This document shows positions 22,740 through 32,678 of a stretch of 64,000 bases of DNA, in pieces. The notes under the pieces are model-generated. The model was not told the DNA's origin. It saw only the letters and a program-made list of their open reading frames with translations, and searched no databases. How positions within the stretch are numbered: the first letter of the stretch is position 1; each line of letters starts with the position of its first letter. A program made the translations under genes and the position numbers. The stretch is from Microglena sp. YARC (lineage: Eukaryota > Chlorophyta > Chlorophyceae > Chlamydomonadales > Chlamydomonadaceae), in the NCBI GenBank assembly GCA_022414725.1, contig CM039462.1, positions 96,687,232-96,751,231 of the forward strand, given 5' to 3'.

Positions 22740-22925
22740 GTCAAACCTGGATCTACCTGGTGCGTCTGAAAGCTGAAATGACGGGCATGCCCGCGGGCAT
22801 CGTGCGTTCTACAGCAGGGTCTGCACGGGTCTGCAGCTGAAAGCTTTGGGCCTGAATCAGTGGTTGGCTCGTGGAGCTGACTGGAAGCTGCCATGCGTAG
22901 ACCCCAAAAGTCTGACAGCAACGAA
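22740..22925 (-). mobile_element. Repeat D, decayed copy
   Basis: GTCTGCAGCTGAAAGCTTTG, CAGTGGTTGGCTCGTGGAGC, GGAAGCTGCCATGCG and CCCCAAAAG match one arm of repeat D (compare 28.33-28.44 kb). Confidence 0.6.
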
Positions 22926-23109
22926 TCCAGCCAGAATGCTGCTCGCTGCCTTTGTCGATCGCACCGGTAATCTTGCGAGTTGCGACCCATGCCAAGAGGG
23001 AGGCATCCAACCCCACCCAGCCGCGATCATCGCATCGTCTGTGTCGGCCCGACCTTGTTTCGTGGACGATCTCTGAAGAAGACAGCGCATAAATTGGATT
23101 CGCACAGGA

Positions 23110-23245
23110 ATGATCGCGACAATGAACAGGGGTGACAATATTGCGGATCCCGGGGAGGCTCAGCGCTTTGAGACGAGGACAATGTTCCGCCAGATGGTGG
23201 CAGCCATGGCTGTGACCTGCCTGCTCCTGCTAGGGTCCATGGCAG
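23110..23245 (+). CDS. Hint-protein exon 1: start codon and signal peptide/anchor (candidate)
   Basis: ATG at 23110, open for 45 codons plus 1 nt. It encodes FETRTMFRQMVAAMAVTC, LLLLGSMA and the donor CAG/GTATGC at 23246. Met, Arg, then a 15-residue hydrophobic core ending in small residues fits a signal sequence. Too short to stand out as an ORF. Confidence 0.6.
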
Positions 23246-24054
23246 GTATGCTGGCCGATGTTCGTTGAAAATGCTTTGATGGGTTTCCCACCTTGCAGTG
23301 ATGCCATCATTACATTACATCACATAACATCGTCATCAACAGGCCATTGTTGGCCCAAGACAAGCCAGCTATGGGAGGGATCTTCCAACAAATCCTCAGA
23401 AAAAGAAATGCATCATGGCCCTCCTCAGCCAGTGTTATTCTTTTCAGCTACATTTCAAGCTACATTTTCAGTTACATCTTCATACCAGCATTTTTATTTT
23501 CAGCTACCGGCAGCAGCTTCTAGGCAGCTCCTTTGGCTGGCTATGTATTCAAAGCTAACGCAAACTAGTATATCCGGAAGCTAACATTATTATCTGTCCA
23601 CAACTGTTGTAATCATGGGGCTTAGCCCAGTGGCTGGCTCAGGGAGCTGCCTAGTTGCTGCTCCTCCTAGCTGAAAAGAAAAATATGACCACAGCATTCC
23701 TCATCGTGCCAACTAACCTAGTGTTTGCTCATCTTCTCCTTTCCTAGTTCTTTCAGACAGAATACACATGTCAGTCCACACACACACACACACACTCCAT
23801 GTGTATACATGTGACGCACCATAAACAGTATAACAGTCACTGTAATGTACAGTTACTGTAACACCATAATATACAGTTACGGTAACAGTATATTATGGTG
23901 TGTCACATGACTGTCACATGTGTGATGGTGCGCGTGTGTGTGTAGAAAGACAGAATACACATGTCTGCGCTCACCAACTTTCCTGTTGCTATCTTGTTTG
24001 GCGTAGCGGCCCTTCTGGGGGGCGGAAGCCCCCAGGGTCACGGCTTTGTCCAAT

Positions 24055-24124
<70 letters not shown>

Positions 24125-25278
24125 CGTCTGATTTTCCTAGGACTTGTTTCATCTCCGCTCATCTGATTAGGCGATAACCAAAGTCATCACTTGCTTTATG
24201 CTCAAGGCACTGTTATTGTTTTTGGCTACACGTAGCAGCTTTCAGGCAGCTCCTCTGGCTGGCTAACCAAGGTCGTCACTTGCTTTATGCTCAAGGCACT
24301 GTTTCGTTTTGGGCTACACGTCAAGGCACAATTTTGGCGGAGCCCCATCTTTAAGGGGGTGGGAGCCCCCAGGGTTACCCTGTTGTCCGTTTGTCCGACT
24401 GCCACCCCCGAGACGAAGCCTGACATGTCACCCAACGGTCTCGGAACTAACTCGCTTCCGTTTCCACCTGTCGCTCTTTTGCAAACACTAATCGCCAATT
24501 TTTAGGGTCGCTTGCGACGCTGCATATAACTTGTTGTTTTAGGCTACGTGTAGCAGCTTCTAGGCAGCTCCTCTGGCTGGCTTTTCAGCCAGACTGGACG
24601 CAAGCTAGTGCACCTATAATCTGATGTCATTAGCTGTTAAGCACTGCTGAGATATTGGGGCTTGACCCAACGGCTGGTTCAGGGGGCTGCCTAGAAGCTG
24701 CAGTTTGTAGCCGAAAATAGAAACAGTGGCTCAATGTGGTATGTGCTTGATCCACTAATTTTGCCTCTGTATGTGTATGTACATGTACATTACGTATGTG
24801 TATGTGCATGTGTATGTGTATGTGTATGTACATGTACATTACGTATGTGTATGAGCATGTGTATGTGTATGTGTATGTACATGTACATTACGTATGTGTA
24901 TGTGCATGTGTATGTGTATGTGTATGTACATGTACATTACGTATGTGTATGTGCATGTGTATGTGTATGTGCATGTGTATGTGTATGTACATGTACATTA
25001 CGTATGTGTATGTGCATGTGTATGTGTATGTGTATGTGTATGTACATGTACATTACGTATGTGTATGTGCATGTGTATGTGTATGTGTATGTACATGTAC
25101 GTATGTGTATGTGCATGTGTATGTGTATGTACATTACGTATGTGTATGTGCATGTGTATGTGTATGTACATGTACATTACGTATGTGTATGTGCATGTGT
25201 ATGTTGCAGTGTGTATGTGTATGTGTATGTGTACGTTGCAGTGTGTATGTGTATGTGTATGTGCATGTGTGCGTTGCA

Positions 25279-25309
<31 letters not shown>

Positions 25310-25454
25310 CGTTGCAGTGTGTATGTGTATGTGTATGTGCATGTGTACGTTGCAGTGTGTATGTGTATGTGTGTGTGTACGTTGCAGTGTGTATGTGTAT
25401 GTGTATGTGCATGTGTACGTTGCAGTGTGTATGTGTATGTGTGTGTACGTTGCA

Positions 25455-25485
<31 letters not shown>

Positions 25486-26112
25486 CGTTGCAGTGTGTAT
25501 GTGTATGTGTATGTGCATGTGTACGTATGCAGTGTGTGTGTATGTGTTGTGTATGTGTATGTGTGTATGTGCATGTGTGCAGTGTGTATGTGTATGTGTG
25601 TGTGTACGTTGCAGTGTGTATGTGTATGTGTATGTGTACGTTGCAGTGTGTATGTGTATGTACATCACGTATATGTATGTGTATGTGTACGTTACAGTGT
25701 GTATGTGTATGTGTATGTGTATGTACGTTACATATGTGTATATGTATGTGCATGGACGTTATGTATGTGTATGTGCATGTACGTATGTGACTATGTGTAT
25801 GTGTATGTTACAGTCCAGGGGTGGGCCAAATAGGCTGAAATGACTTGCCCAACCGTGACAGGAAGAGCTAAACAGAAAAAGCATTGATGAACTGACCCCC
25901 AAACAATAGTTTGACCGACGGAAGCCCTGACTTCGTGCTACAGTGATACCTTAATTACTGTGATACAGTGATTACTGTGATATAGTGATTACTGTGATAC
26001 AGTGATACTGTGATACCTTAATTACTGTGCTACAGTGATAACTTAATTACACAATTGTGAGGGTGCCAAAATATCCCTCATGGGGTCGAAAAATATGAAT
26101 ATTTATGAAAAA

Positions 26113-26152
<40 letters not shown>

Positions 26153-29100
26153 CTCGACCCCATGAAATGAATTCATCTAAACCCCATGAAGTTAGCTCAT
26201 CTTACAGCAAATGATTTCCTCTTTGGCCCCCCTAAACTGCAGTTGGGGCCAACCTAAGTAGGGGCTAACTTTCCCCCACCCTTGTACTGGTGTCTTCCGC
26301 CCTACTGGAGATACTACAGGCACAACGATGCAGGTTGCATTCCGTCAGATTCAACATCCCTACCTCTCACTAACAACCAAACTCTTCTCAACTTAGCTTA
26401 GCCTTGCTTAGCTTAGCTTAGCCTAGCTTAGACTAACTCCCACCTTACATACAGGCACAACGATGCAGGTTACTCCCACAGAGGTGCATTCTTCTCACTG
26501 CTATCATGACAAGTCTCCCCGCCCCTCGCACACTTGCGATGATGGATCCCCCGCCTTGCTTGTGGGCATCATGAACAGTAGCATGGAGGCTGAGGCTGCC
26601 GGTGTATATATGATGAGGAAGAATGAGTTCCCCATTGATGTGGTAAGTACATGAATACATGATGTACATTGATGTGGTAAGTACATGAATACATGATGTA
26701 CATTGATGTGGGGATAACATGATGTCCATTGATGTGGTAAGTACATGAATACATGATGTACATTGATGTGGTTAGTACATGATGTACATTGATGTGGTAA
26801 GTACATGAATACATGATGTACATTGATGTGGTAAGTACATGAATACATGATGTACATTGGTGTGGTTAGTACATGATGTACATTGATGTGGTAAGTACAT
26901 GAATACATGATGTACATTGATGTGGGGATAACATGATGTACATTGATGTGGTAAGTACATGAATACATGATGTACATTGATGTGGTAAGTACATAAATAC
27001 ATGATGTACATTGATGTGGTAAGTACATGAATACATGATGTACATTGATGTGGTGGGTTACATGATGTACATTGATGTGGTGAGTACATGATGTACATTG
27101 ATGTACATTGATTTGGTGAGTAAATGATGTACATTGATGTGGTGAGTACATGATTTACAAGATGTACATTGATGTGGTGAGTACATGATGTACATTGGCG
27201 TAGATTGATGTGGGGAGTACATGATGTACATTGATGTGGTGAGTACATCATGTACATTGATGTACATGGATATGGTGTACATCGATGTGGTGAGTACATC
27301 ATGTACATTGATGTACATGGGTATGGTGTACATTGATGTGCATTGTTGTGGTGAGCACATGATGAACACTGATGATGAACGATGACTTCCCCATGGATGT
27401 GGTGAGCACCAAGGTACTACAAAGCACGCGCGGCAGCGCGATTTTGCGCACGCTTTTTGAGCCCTACTGCGCGTTTTGCACAGTTTTTCAACACCCTGTG
27501 GGCGCAGCGCGCAGTTTTTGCGCTTTTTGCACGACATAGGCGCTGGCCAATTTAACAGTTGTGCGCTTTGTCAGCGTATACTACTAGGACACGAGTGCCT
27601 GATTGGCATCTGATTCAGATGCCAATCAGGCACTCGTGTCCTAGTAATATAAGCGCTGACCAATTTGACAAAATGTAGTACCCTGGTGAGCACTGTTTCT
27701 TTTTGGGGCTATGCCTAGGGAACGGCAACTAATATTACAGTTTGGAAAACTAATAGTAAATAATATTATTATAGTGTCACAATAATATAAGTTATTCAAC
27801 TAAAGTTGAAACTCTGGTGAGACAGCTCGTCCGACTAATATTATATAATAATATGTAATATTATGTATTCACTAATATTATATAACATGGCCGACCCCTA
27901 CTCATCCCACATGGTCGCGACCTTCCTATATAGAATGCATGATGACCTCGACAGTGCCAATGGACTCGCCTCACCGATTGGCTTCGATCTTTCAATGTCA
28001 GAAGTGGAATGACTCACTCAGCAAAAAAGTTAGAAAATCTTTGAAACAGTTGAAAAGGGTCTTAAGGGCATAGCAGCTTCTAAGCAGCTCCCTTTCCCTG
28101 CAATTGGGCTACGTGAAGCAGCTTCTGATGAGCTCCCTTTCCCTGCCTTTGGACCAGCATAGCAGCTTCTAAGCAGCTCCCTTTCCCTGCCTTTTGGGCC
28201 AGCGTAGCAGCTTCTAAGCAGCTCCCTTTCCCTGCCTTTGGGCCAGCGCAGCAGCTTCTAAACAGCTCCCTTTCCCTGCCATTGGGCCAAACCTGAAGCT
28301 AGGTAGTGCTTATGAAATCTAACTTGGCAGGCATTCCAATGCAGCTGCAAGCATTGGGTTCGACCCAGTGGCTGGCTATTGGGGCTGGCGGGAAGCTGCC
28401 ACGAGTGGCCCCAAAATGAAACAGTGCAGCAGACCAGCAGGCAGCATTCAATATGTAATAACAGGACACAGCCTCGGGAGAGGCAGCACTGGTAAAATAA
28501 CAACGCAAATCTACCGGTAGTGATCGCTTTTAATTTTTAAAGGGTAAGTCGCCTGTTAATTAAGTAGCGTTTGTTGTTGTTATCAGGCCACAACAAGGGT
28601 ATTATTGTCGTTTTTGTTTTTATCAGTGTTTTGATATTAGATCCAGGTTAAGCAGTATAATAGTATAATATAATATAATCGTTTTGTGGTTATTTTACGA
28701 GTGCACTGATATTGGATTCTGGTTGACCAATATATTACTAATCCAATAGTACAAGTGCCGTGGTTATTTTACTAGTGCACTAATATTGGATTCTGGTTGA
28801 CCAATATATTACTAATCTAATAGTTTAAGTGCCGTGGTTATTTTACTAGTGCACTGATATTGGATTCTGGTTGACCAATATATTACTAATCTAATAGTTT
28901 AAGTGCCGTGGTTATTTTACCAGTGCAGAGACACATGCTCAGAGATTTTGTTTTCAAATCTGAAAGTGTTTTTTTCTAGCTTTATGGTTCTGGGCCTCCT
29001 CCAGGGACAGCGTTTTACAGCTTTTTACAGCTTTTACAGCTTTCAGGGCTATTTAGAGCAATACACTACTATTTTTTAAACATTTTTATAGCACCAATTT

Positions 29101-30526
29101 CACTAGAACGGGGTCAAAACTAGCGATCGCTATATATAGCGGAAATACAAATCCCTGCACATGCTGCCATGTTAATATCGACTCCTTGATCCCGGTTTGG
29201 CGAATGGACCAATGGTGGATCATTTCGTGGACTGAATAAGTGCTAGGTTCAAATCTCTACTGGTGCTCTTTAGTGTTCGCGGTTGCTGACAACCGCCATG
29301 ATAGCACTGTTCAGGTAAAGTAGCAGCCCATTATCTACCGCCGTAGGACAGGGCTCCCTCAATTATCACGCCCACCAGGCGTTATCATTATACTTTTTAG
29401 CCTTCCTGTCACAGTTGGGTAAGTCCCATTAGCCTATTTTGCCTACCCCTGGACTGTAACATGCATGCATGCAGACATGCATACCTACCTACCTACCTAC
29501 CTACCTACCTGCCTACCTACCTACCTACATACCTACATACCTACATACCTACATACCTACATACCTACCTACATACCTACCTACATACCTACCTACATAC
29601 ATATGTACACCCAGGTGACCATGGGTGAACTGCGAGCCGGTGACCCCGTGATGACAATGGACTGCTTTGCTGCAGACTTGCCTGCCTGGAAGGTGGATGG
29701 CTTCAGCTTGCAACAAGTGACCATGGGCGAGCTGCGTGCCGGTGATCTGGTGATGGCTATGGACGACACCAGCGGGCGCCGCTTTGCCGACCGTGTTGTG
29801 CGCAACGTGCATGCTGGCCAGTTCTCCCGCACTGGGACCGTGCTGGACCTCCACCACAGCGGCGGAAGCGCTGTGTCAGTGACGCCCGGGCACGCTGTCT
29901 TTGTGGATGGTGCGTATATGGCTGCCAAGGATGCGGGTGTGGGTGGTGCAATGTTGGCTGCCCCTCAGGACGGCGCAGCCCCCGTGGAAGTGCTCATCAC
30001 CCGCATCAGTGAGCGCGAAGCCCAACTAGTCAATCCCATCACTGACAGCGGCCGCATCCTGGCAGGTGAGGGCAGTGTGCTGGCTGGCTCAGTGCCCTAC
30101 ACACCCGGCAACCTGGCAATGCGCCTGGCCAGCCTGCCCATGGGCTTCTGGAAGCTGGCCAGCTGGATGGCACCAGCAGCCTACCAGGACTCTGCCCTGG
30201 TTGAGGTAGCTATGACCGGCATGCCTGCCATTGCCATCGCCCGTGCTGGTGCATATGTGCCCCTGCCGTTGGCATTGCCGTTCGCGGCCGTGGCCATGCT
30301 TGTATACGACACGGTGGTGTGTGTGCTGTTTGCGGTGATGTGTGTGCTGTATGCGGTTGTCTGGGTGCTGTTTACCGTGGTGTGTGTGCTGCTTGCGCTG
30401 CTGTTCGTGCTGTTTGTGTTGCTTATTGTGCTGGTTGCGTTGTTGTTTGTGGCGTGGCAGTGGGCAGTTGGGGTGGCGTGGCCTCTGGCAATGCACTGGT
30501 TGTCTAATACGTTGCCGGTTGTCTAG
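23110..30526 (+). CDS. Secreted Hint-domain (Hedgehog/intein-type autoprocessing) protein, three exons
   Basis: The three exons have matching phases: 1 nt left over joins 2 nt, then a phase-0 junction. Exon 1 encodes a basic N-terminus and hydrophobic AVTCLLLLGSMAG, a likely signal peptide or anchor. Exon 2 encodes about 62 residues with two Cys. Exon 3 carries the Hint domain. It starts at the candidate nucleophile in DCFAADLPAW, followed by VTMGELRAGDLV, SVTPGHAVFVDG (Thr-x-x-His block) and NPITDSGRILAGEG, the usual Hint order. The last 85 residues are almost purely hydrophobic and may be membrane-inserted. Hint domains cleave a peptide bond through a thioester. The exon-1 link rests on phase and order only, and some exons could be missing. 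Confidence 0.78.
23350..23690. mobile_element. Repeat D, inverted pair of arms
   Basis: GGCAGCAGCTTCTAGGCAGC at 23.50 kb and the reversed GGCTCAGGGAGCTGCCTAG at 23.64 kb form the family D arms around a short centre. The element lies in the presumed Hint intron 1. Confidence 0.6.
23998..24128 (+). repeat. Repeat A fragment with a (CTGT)n expansion
   Basis: GGCCCTTCTGGGGGGCGGAA and GCCCCCAGGGTCACGG are the start of repeat A. Its internal TTTGTCCGTCTGTCCG has grown into about 18 CTGT units at 24.05-24.12 kb. Confidence 0.75.
24208..24728 (+). mobile_element. Repeat D, hAT-like element with repeat A nested inside
   Basis: Left end CACTGTTATTGTTTTTGGC and inverted right end GCCGAAAATAGAAACAGTG are flanked by GCTCAAGG (24200-24207) and GCTCAATG (24729-24736), a 6/8 match. 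Inside are a tandem duplication of the left end and a complete repeat A (24.33-24.53 kb). Confidence 0.7.
24328..24530 (+). mobile_element. Repeat A, near-complete copy
   Basis: TTTTGGCGGAGCCCC, a G/C palindrome, GTTTGTCCGACTGCCACCC, ACATGTCACCCAACGGTCTC and GCTTGCGACGCTGCATA in order. Confidence 0.8.
24765..25806. repeat. GTATGT microsatellite with two higher-order units
   Basis: The first half repeats ACATGTACATTACGTATGTG spaced by GTATGT. The second half repeats GTGTACGTTGCAGTGTGTATG. Units are 30-50 bp. The Cys/Val/Met/Tyr-rich frames across it are simple-repeat artefacts. Confidence 0.95.
25808..26050 (+). mobile_element. Repeat H (hAT-type end CAGGGGTGGGC)
   Basis: TTACAGTCCAGGGGTGGGCC leads to GAACTGACCCCCAAACAATAG and CTTCGTGCTACAGTGATA. 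It matches 36.12-36.28 kb in the same orientation, and its first 65 bp match 29.40-29.46 kb inverted. The end resembles hAT terminal repeats. Confidence 0.65.
26113..26150. repeat. Homopolymer of 38 G
   Basis: Uninterrupted G-run in Hint intron 1 between GGGGTCGAAAAATATG and ACCTCGACCCCATG, which are partly inverse to each other. True length is uncertain. Confidence 0.9.
26455..26642 (+). CDS. Hint-protein exon 2
   Basis: Acceptor ACATACAG, then a 2-nt phase and 62 codons: TTMQVTPTEVHSSHCYHDK ... SPALLVGIMNSSMEAEAAG ... MMRKNEFPIDV. The donor is GATGTG/GTAAGT at 26643. A partial copy of its start (CACAACGATGCAGGTTGC) lies 120 bp upstream at 26.32 kb. No domain recognised. Confidence 0.7.
26643..27400 (+). 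repeat. Donor-site minisatellite from the edge of Hint exon 2, about 20 units
   Basis: Units repeat CATTGATGTG/GTAAGTACATG and ATACATGATGTA, that is, the last exon bases (CCATTGATGTG) plus the intron start. GTAAGT decays to GTGAGT downstream. At 27.38-27.41 kb a fuller exon-end copy, TTCCCCATGGATGTG/GTGAGC, closes the array. Confidence 0.9.
27410..27685 (-). mobile_element. Repeat B, hAT-like MITE, 276 bp, carrying a long palindrome
   Basis: Ends CAAGGTACTAC and GTAGTACCCTG with a perfect 8-bp TSD GTGAGCAC (27402-27409 and 27686-27693). It is the reverse orientation of the 18.24 kb copy and about 110 bp longer owing to a duplicated GCGCTGGCCAATTT segment and a palindrome. Confidence 0.88.
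27583..27645. repeat. Perfect 31-bp inverted repeat with a 1-nt centre
   Basis: Arm 27583-27613 (ACTAGGACACGAGTGCCTGA...) is the exact complement of 27615-27645, with a single T between. It would form a 31-bp hairpin inside the MITE. The other two B copies lack it. Confidence 0.93.
27700..28045. other. AT-rich intron sequence, no gene seen
   Basis: Begins with a repeat-D-like CACTGTTTCTTTTTGGGGC end directly beside the MITE, then AATATTATTATA-rich DNA. No exon is supported. Confidence 0.5.
28050..28440. mobile_element. Repeat D with a fivefold internal duplication
   Basis: AGCAGCTTCTAAGCAGCTCC followed by CTTTCCCTGCC is repeated five times with a 44-bp period. Then come GCATTCCAATGCAGCTGC, ACCCAGTGGCTGGC and the right end CCCAAAATGAAACAGTG. 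Confidence 0.7.
28680..28930. repeat. 82-bp tandem repeat, 3 copies
   Basis: Unit TGGTTATTTTACTAGTGCAC, TGATATTGGATTCTGGTTG, ACCAATATATTACTAATC and TAATAGTTTAAGTGCCG. Nearly identical copies. Confidence 0.9.
28940..29157 (-). mobile_element. Repeat F, complete hAT-like MITE, 218 bp
   Basis: Starts CAGAGATTTTG and ends AAATCCCTG, with a perfect 8-bp TSD CACATGCT (28932-28939 and 29158-29165). It contains GGGGTCAAAACTAGCG and the palindrome GCTATATATAGC. No coding frame. Confidence 0.88.
29190..29393 (+). mobile_element. tRNA-derived SINE, plus orientation, different tRNA-like head
   Basis: A-box-like CAATGGTGGATCA and B-box-like AGGTTCAAATCTC precede the shared body AGTGTTCGCGGTTGCTGAC and GTAAAGTAGCAGCCC, ending CGCCCACCAGGCGTTATC. 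The tail matches the minus-strand SINEs at 18.85, 48.64 and 55.94 kb. Confidence 0.75.
29397..29460 (-). mobile_element. Repeat H, terminal fragment (inverted relative to 25.81 kb)
   Basis: TAGCCTTCCTGTCACAGTTG to TACCCCTGGACTGTAAC is the reverse complement of the first 65 bp of the 25.81 kb copy, with a few changes. Confidence 0.8.
29461..29605. repeat. CTAC/CATAC microsatellite directly before Hint exon 3
   Basis: About 35 tetramers ACCT/ACAT. It supplies pyrimidine-rich sequence up to the acceptor CACCCAG at 29614. Confidence 0.9.
29615..30526 (+). CDS. Hint-protein exon 3: Hint domain and hydrophobic tail
   Basis: Acceptor ACACCCAG/GTGACC, phase 0, open to TAG at 30524. VTMGELRAGD is present twice, once before and once after the Cys codon at 29663-29665. 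The first copy looks like a duplicated exon start, and the second belongs to the Hint fold. The tail from VPLPLALPF onward is built of VLFAVMCVLYAVV-type repeats and ends TLPVV. Confidence 0.85.
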   Translation: MTMGELRAGDPVMTMDCFAADLPAWKVDGFSLQQVTMGELRAGDLVMAMDDTSGRRFADRVVRNVHAGQFSRTGTVLDLHHSGGSAVSVTPGHAVFVDGAYMAAKDAGVGGAMLAAPQDGAAPVEVLITRISEREAQLVNPITDSGRILAGEGSVLAGSVPYTPGNLAMRLASLPMGFWKLASWMAPAAYQDSALVEVAMTGMPAIAIARAGAYVPLPLALPFAAVAMLVYDTVVCVLFAVMCVLYAVVWVLFTVVCVLLALLFVLFVLLIVLVALLFVAWQWAVGVAWPLAMHWLSNTLPVV

Positions 30527-31015
30527 TCCATTGCCTGTTGGTAATTACATTGTCAGTGAAGCCGTTGTCTAGTACATTGCCTGTTGGTAATTACATTGTC
30601 AGTGAAGCCGTTGTCTAGTCCATTGCCTGTTGGTAATTACATTGTCAGTGAAGCCGTTGTCTAGTCCATTGCCTGTTGGTAATTACATTGTCAGTGAAGC
30701 CGTTGTCTAGTACATTGCCTGTTGGTAATTACATTGTCAGTGAAGCCGTTGTCTAGTACATTGCCTGTTGGTAATTACATTGTCAGTGAAGCCGTTGTCT
30801 AGTCCATTGCCTGTTGGTAATTACATTGTCAGTGAAGCCGTTGTCTAGTCCATTGCCTGTTGGTAATTACATTGTCAGTGAAGCCGTTGTCTAGTCCATT
30901 GCCTGTTGGTAATTACATTGTCAGTGAAGCCGTTGTCTAGTCCATTGCCTGTTGGTAATTACATTGTCAGTGAAGCCGTTGTCTAGTCCATTGCCTGTTG
31001 GTAATTACATTGTCC
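30505..31015 (+). repeat. 46-bp minisatellite starting at the Hint stop codon, about 11 copies
   Basis: Unit GTTGTCTAGTCCATTGCC, TGTTGGTAATTACATTGTC and AGTGAAGCC. It overlaps the last codons, where TTGTCTAATACGTTGCCG is a diverged first unit. Copies are almost identical. At 31.02-31.13 kb it decays into GTGTGGCCGTTGGCTAGTAC units. Confidence 0.92.
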
Positions 31016-31200
31016 CTAAAGCCGTTGGCTAGTACATTGCCCGTGTGGCCATTGGCTAGTAAATTGTCTCTGTGGCCGTTGGCTAATACATTACCCGTGT
31101 GGCTGTTGGCTAGTACATTGGCCACATTATTGCAGATCTGGGTTGTCCCCTTCAAATGCACACACAATCAGGATGTTTTACCCTGAACAACTGAAAACAG

Positions 31201-31236
<36 letters not shown>

Positions 31237-31438
31237 CTCCCTCCCTCCCTCCCCCCTCCCCTCCCTCCTCCGCCCGCCGCCCTTCCCCCCTCCCCCCCCC
31301 TCCCTCCCTCCCTCCCTCCCTCCATCCATCCATCCATCCATCCATCCCCCCATGCACTCCCTCCATCCTCCCCCCTCCATCCCTCCTGCCTCCCTGGCCG
31401 CACCCCACAACGAATACTCACCTATTCTCCTGACCCCC

Positions 31439-31469
<31 letters not shown>

Positions 31470-31690
31470 ACCCCACACCCCTCCCTTCTCTTCACTCTCC
31501 ATCTATCTCCGTCTCCCTGCCCACCCTCCCTCCCCTGTCCCATTCACCTCCTCCGGCACTGCCCAATCCTCTGCATCCCCCCCCTCCCTATCCCCATTCA
31601 CCCCCTCCGGCCCGCCTCATCCCCTGCACCCACAAACACACACATACTCCCCTCCTTCTCCCCACTGCTTCCCCGCCGCTTCAGCTGTGA
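31201..31690. repeat. C-rich low-complexity region with C-runs
   Basis: About 35 C at 31.20 kb, CCCTCCCTC and CCATCCATC repeats, a second C-run at 31.43 kb, then CACACA. Proline-rich frames here are artefacts. Confidence 0.9.
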
Positions 31691-31831
31691 ACTCGACTGA
31701 TGAAGAACGATGTAGGGACGACGGTCGGGCTGGGGATTCTACCCACTGAATTCAATCCATAGACAACTCGCGAATGTTTGCTCATATCCCGACCCCGCAG
31801 AGAACACCAGGTCTGCGCAATCGTACAGCTA

Positions 31832-32040
31832 CATTTTTTTGCGGAGCCCGCCCTTCTGGGGGGCGGGAGCCCCCAGGGTTACCCATTTGTCCGTCTGTGC
31901 GACCGAAAAATTGAAGAAGAATGACTCGTCAGCCAACTTTCTCATAACTAACTGGCTTCGGTCAGCTCCATCGTTGCCACCTGTCGTTCCGTCTCACTCA
32001 CCGCCAATTTTCCGCACCGCTTGCGACGCTGCATAGGACT
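31832..32040 (+). mobile_element. Repeat A, near-complete copy
   Basis: TTTTTTTGCGGAGCCCGCCC, GCCCCCAGGGTTACCC, CTAACTGGCTTCGGTCAGC and CGCTTGCGACGCTGCATAGG in order, the cleanest copy in the window. Confidence 0.82.
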
Positions 32041-32214
32041 TGTTTTAGTTGTGAAAGGTATTTCACCCCAGGAAGTGTGTCTACCGACACAAACCAACGA
32101 CACAGAGAATTCTGTTCGAATGGCGTTGCCACTCCTACTCCAGAGTAGACGCAAGTAGGAGACATGCCCGTTGCTTCTTCTTCTCTCGCAGTTACACAGT
32201 TGGGACCACAAACT

Positions 32215-32625
32215 GTTGTGCTGTGATGGTGCTGTGTTGACCCGGGGGGGGGGGGGGGAGGGAGGCCTGCAATCTGTTGTGATGTGTTGGTGCTGTGCTG
32301 ACCCGGGGGGTGGGGGGGGGCCTGCAAACTGTTGTGCTGTGATGGTGCTGTGTTGACCCGGGGGGGGGGGGGAGGGGGGGCCTGCAATCTGTTGTGATGT
32401 GTTGGTGCTGTGCTGACCCGGGGGGGGGGGGGGGGGGGGGGGGGGAGGGGGGGCCTGCAATCTGTTGTGATGTGTTGGTGCTGTGTTGACCCGGGGGGGG
32501 GGGGCCCTGCAAACTGTTGTGCTGTGATGGTGCTGTGTTGACCCCGGGGGGGGGGGGGGGGGGAGGGGGGGCCTGCAATCTGTTGTGATGTGTTGGTGCT
32601 GTGCTGACCCGGGGGGGGGGGGGGG

Positions 32626-32678
<53 letters not shown>

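Noticed and set aside
24734..25843. Long open frames (up to 369 codons) rich in Cys, Val, Met and Tyr, and reverse frames rich in His/Thr
   Set aside because: Pure GTATGT microsatellite; all frames lack stops by composition.
25808..29460. A single 3.6-kb transposon bounded by 65-bp inverted repeats
   Set aside because: The arms are two opposite copies of repeat H (a third is at 36.1 kb), there is no direct TSD, and the interior holds a Hint exon and unrelated elements.
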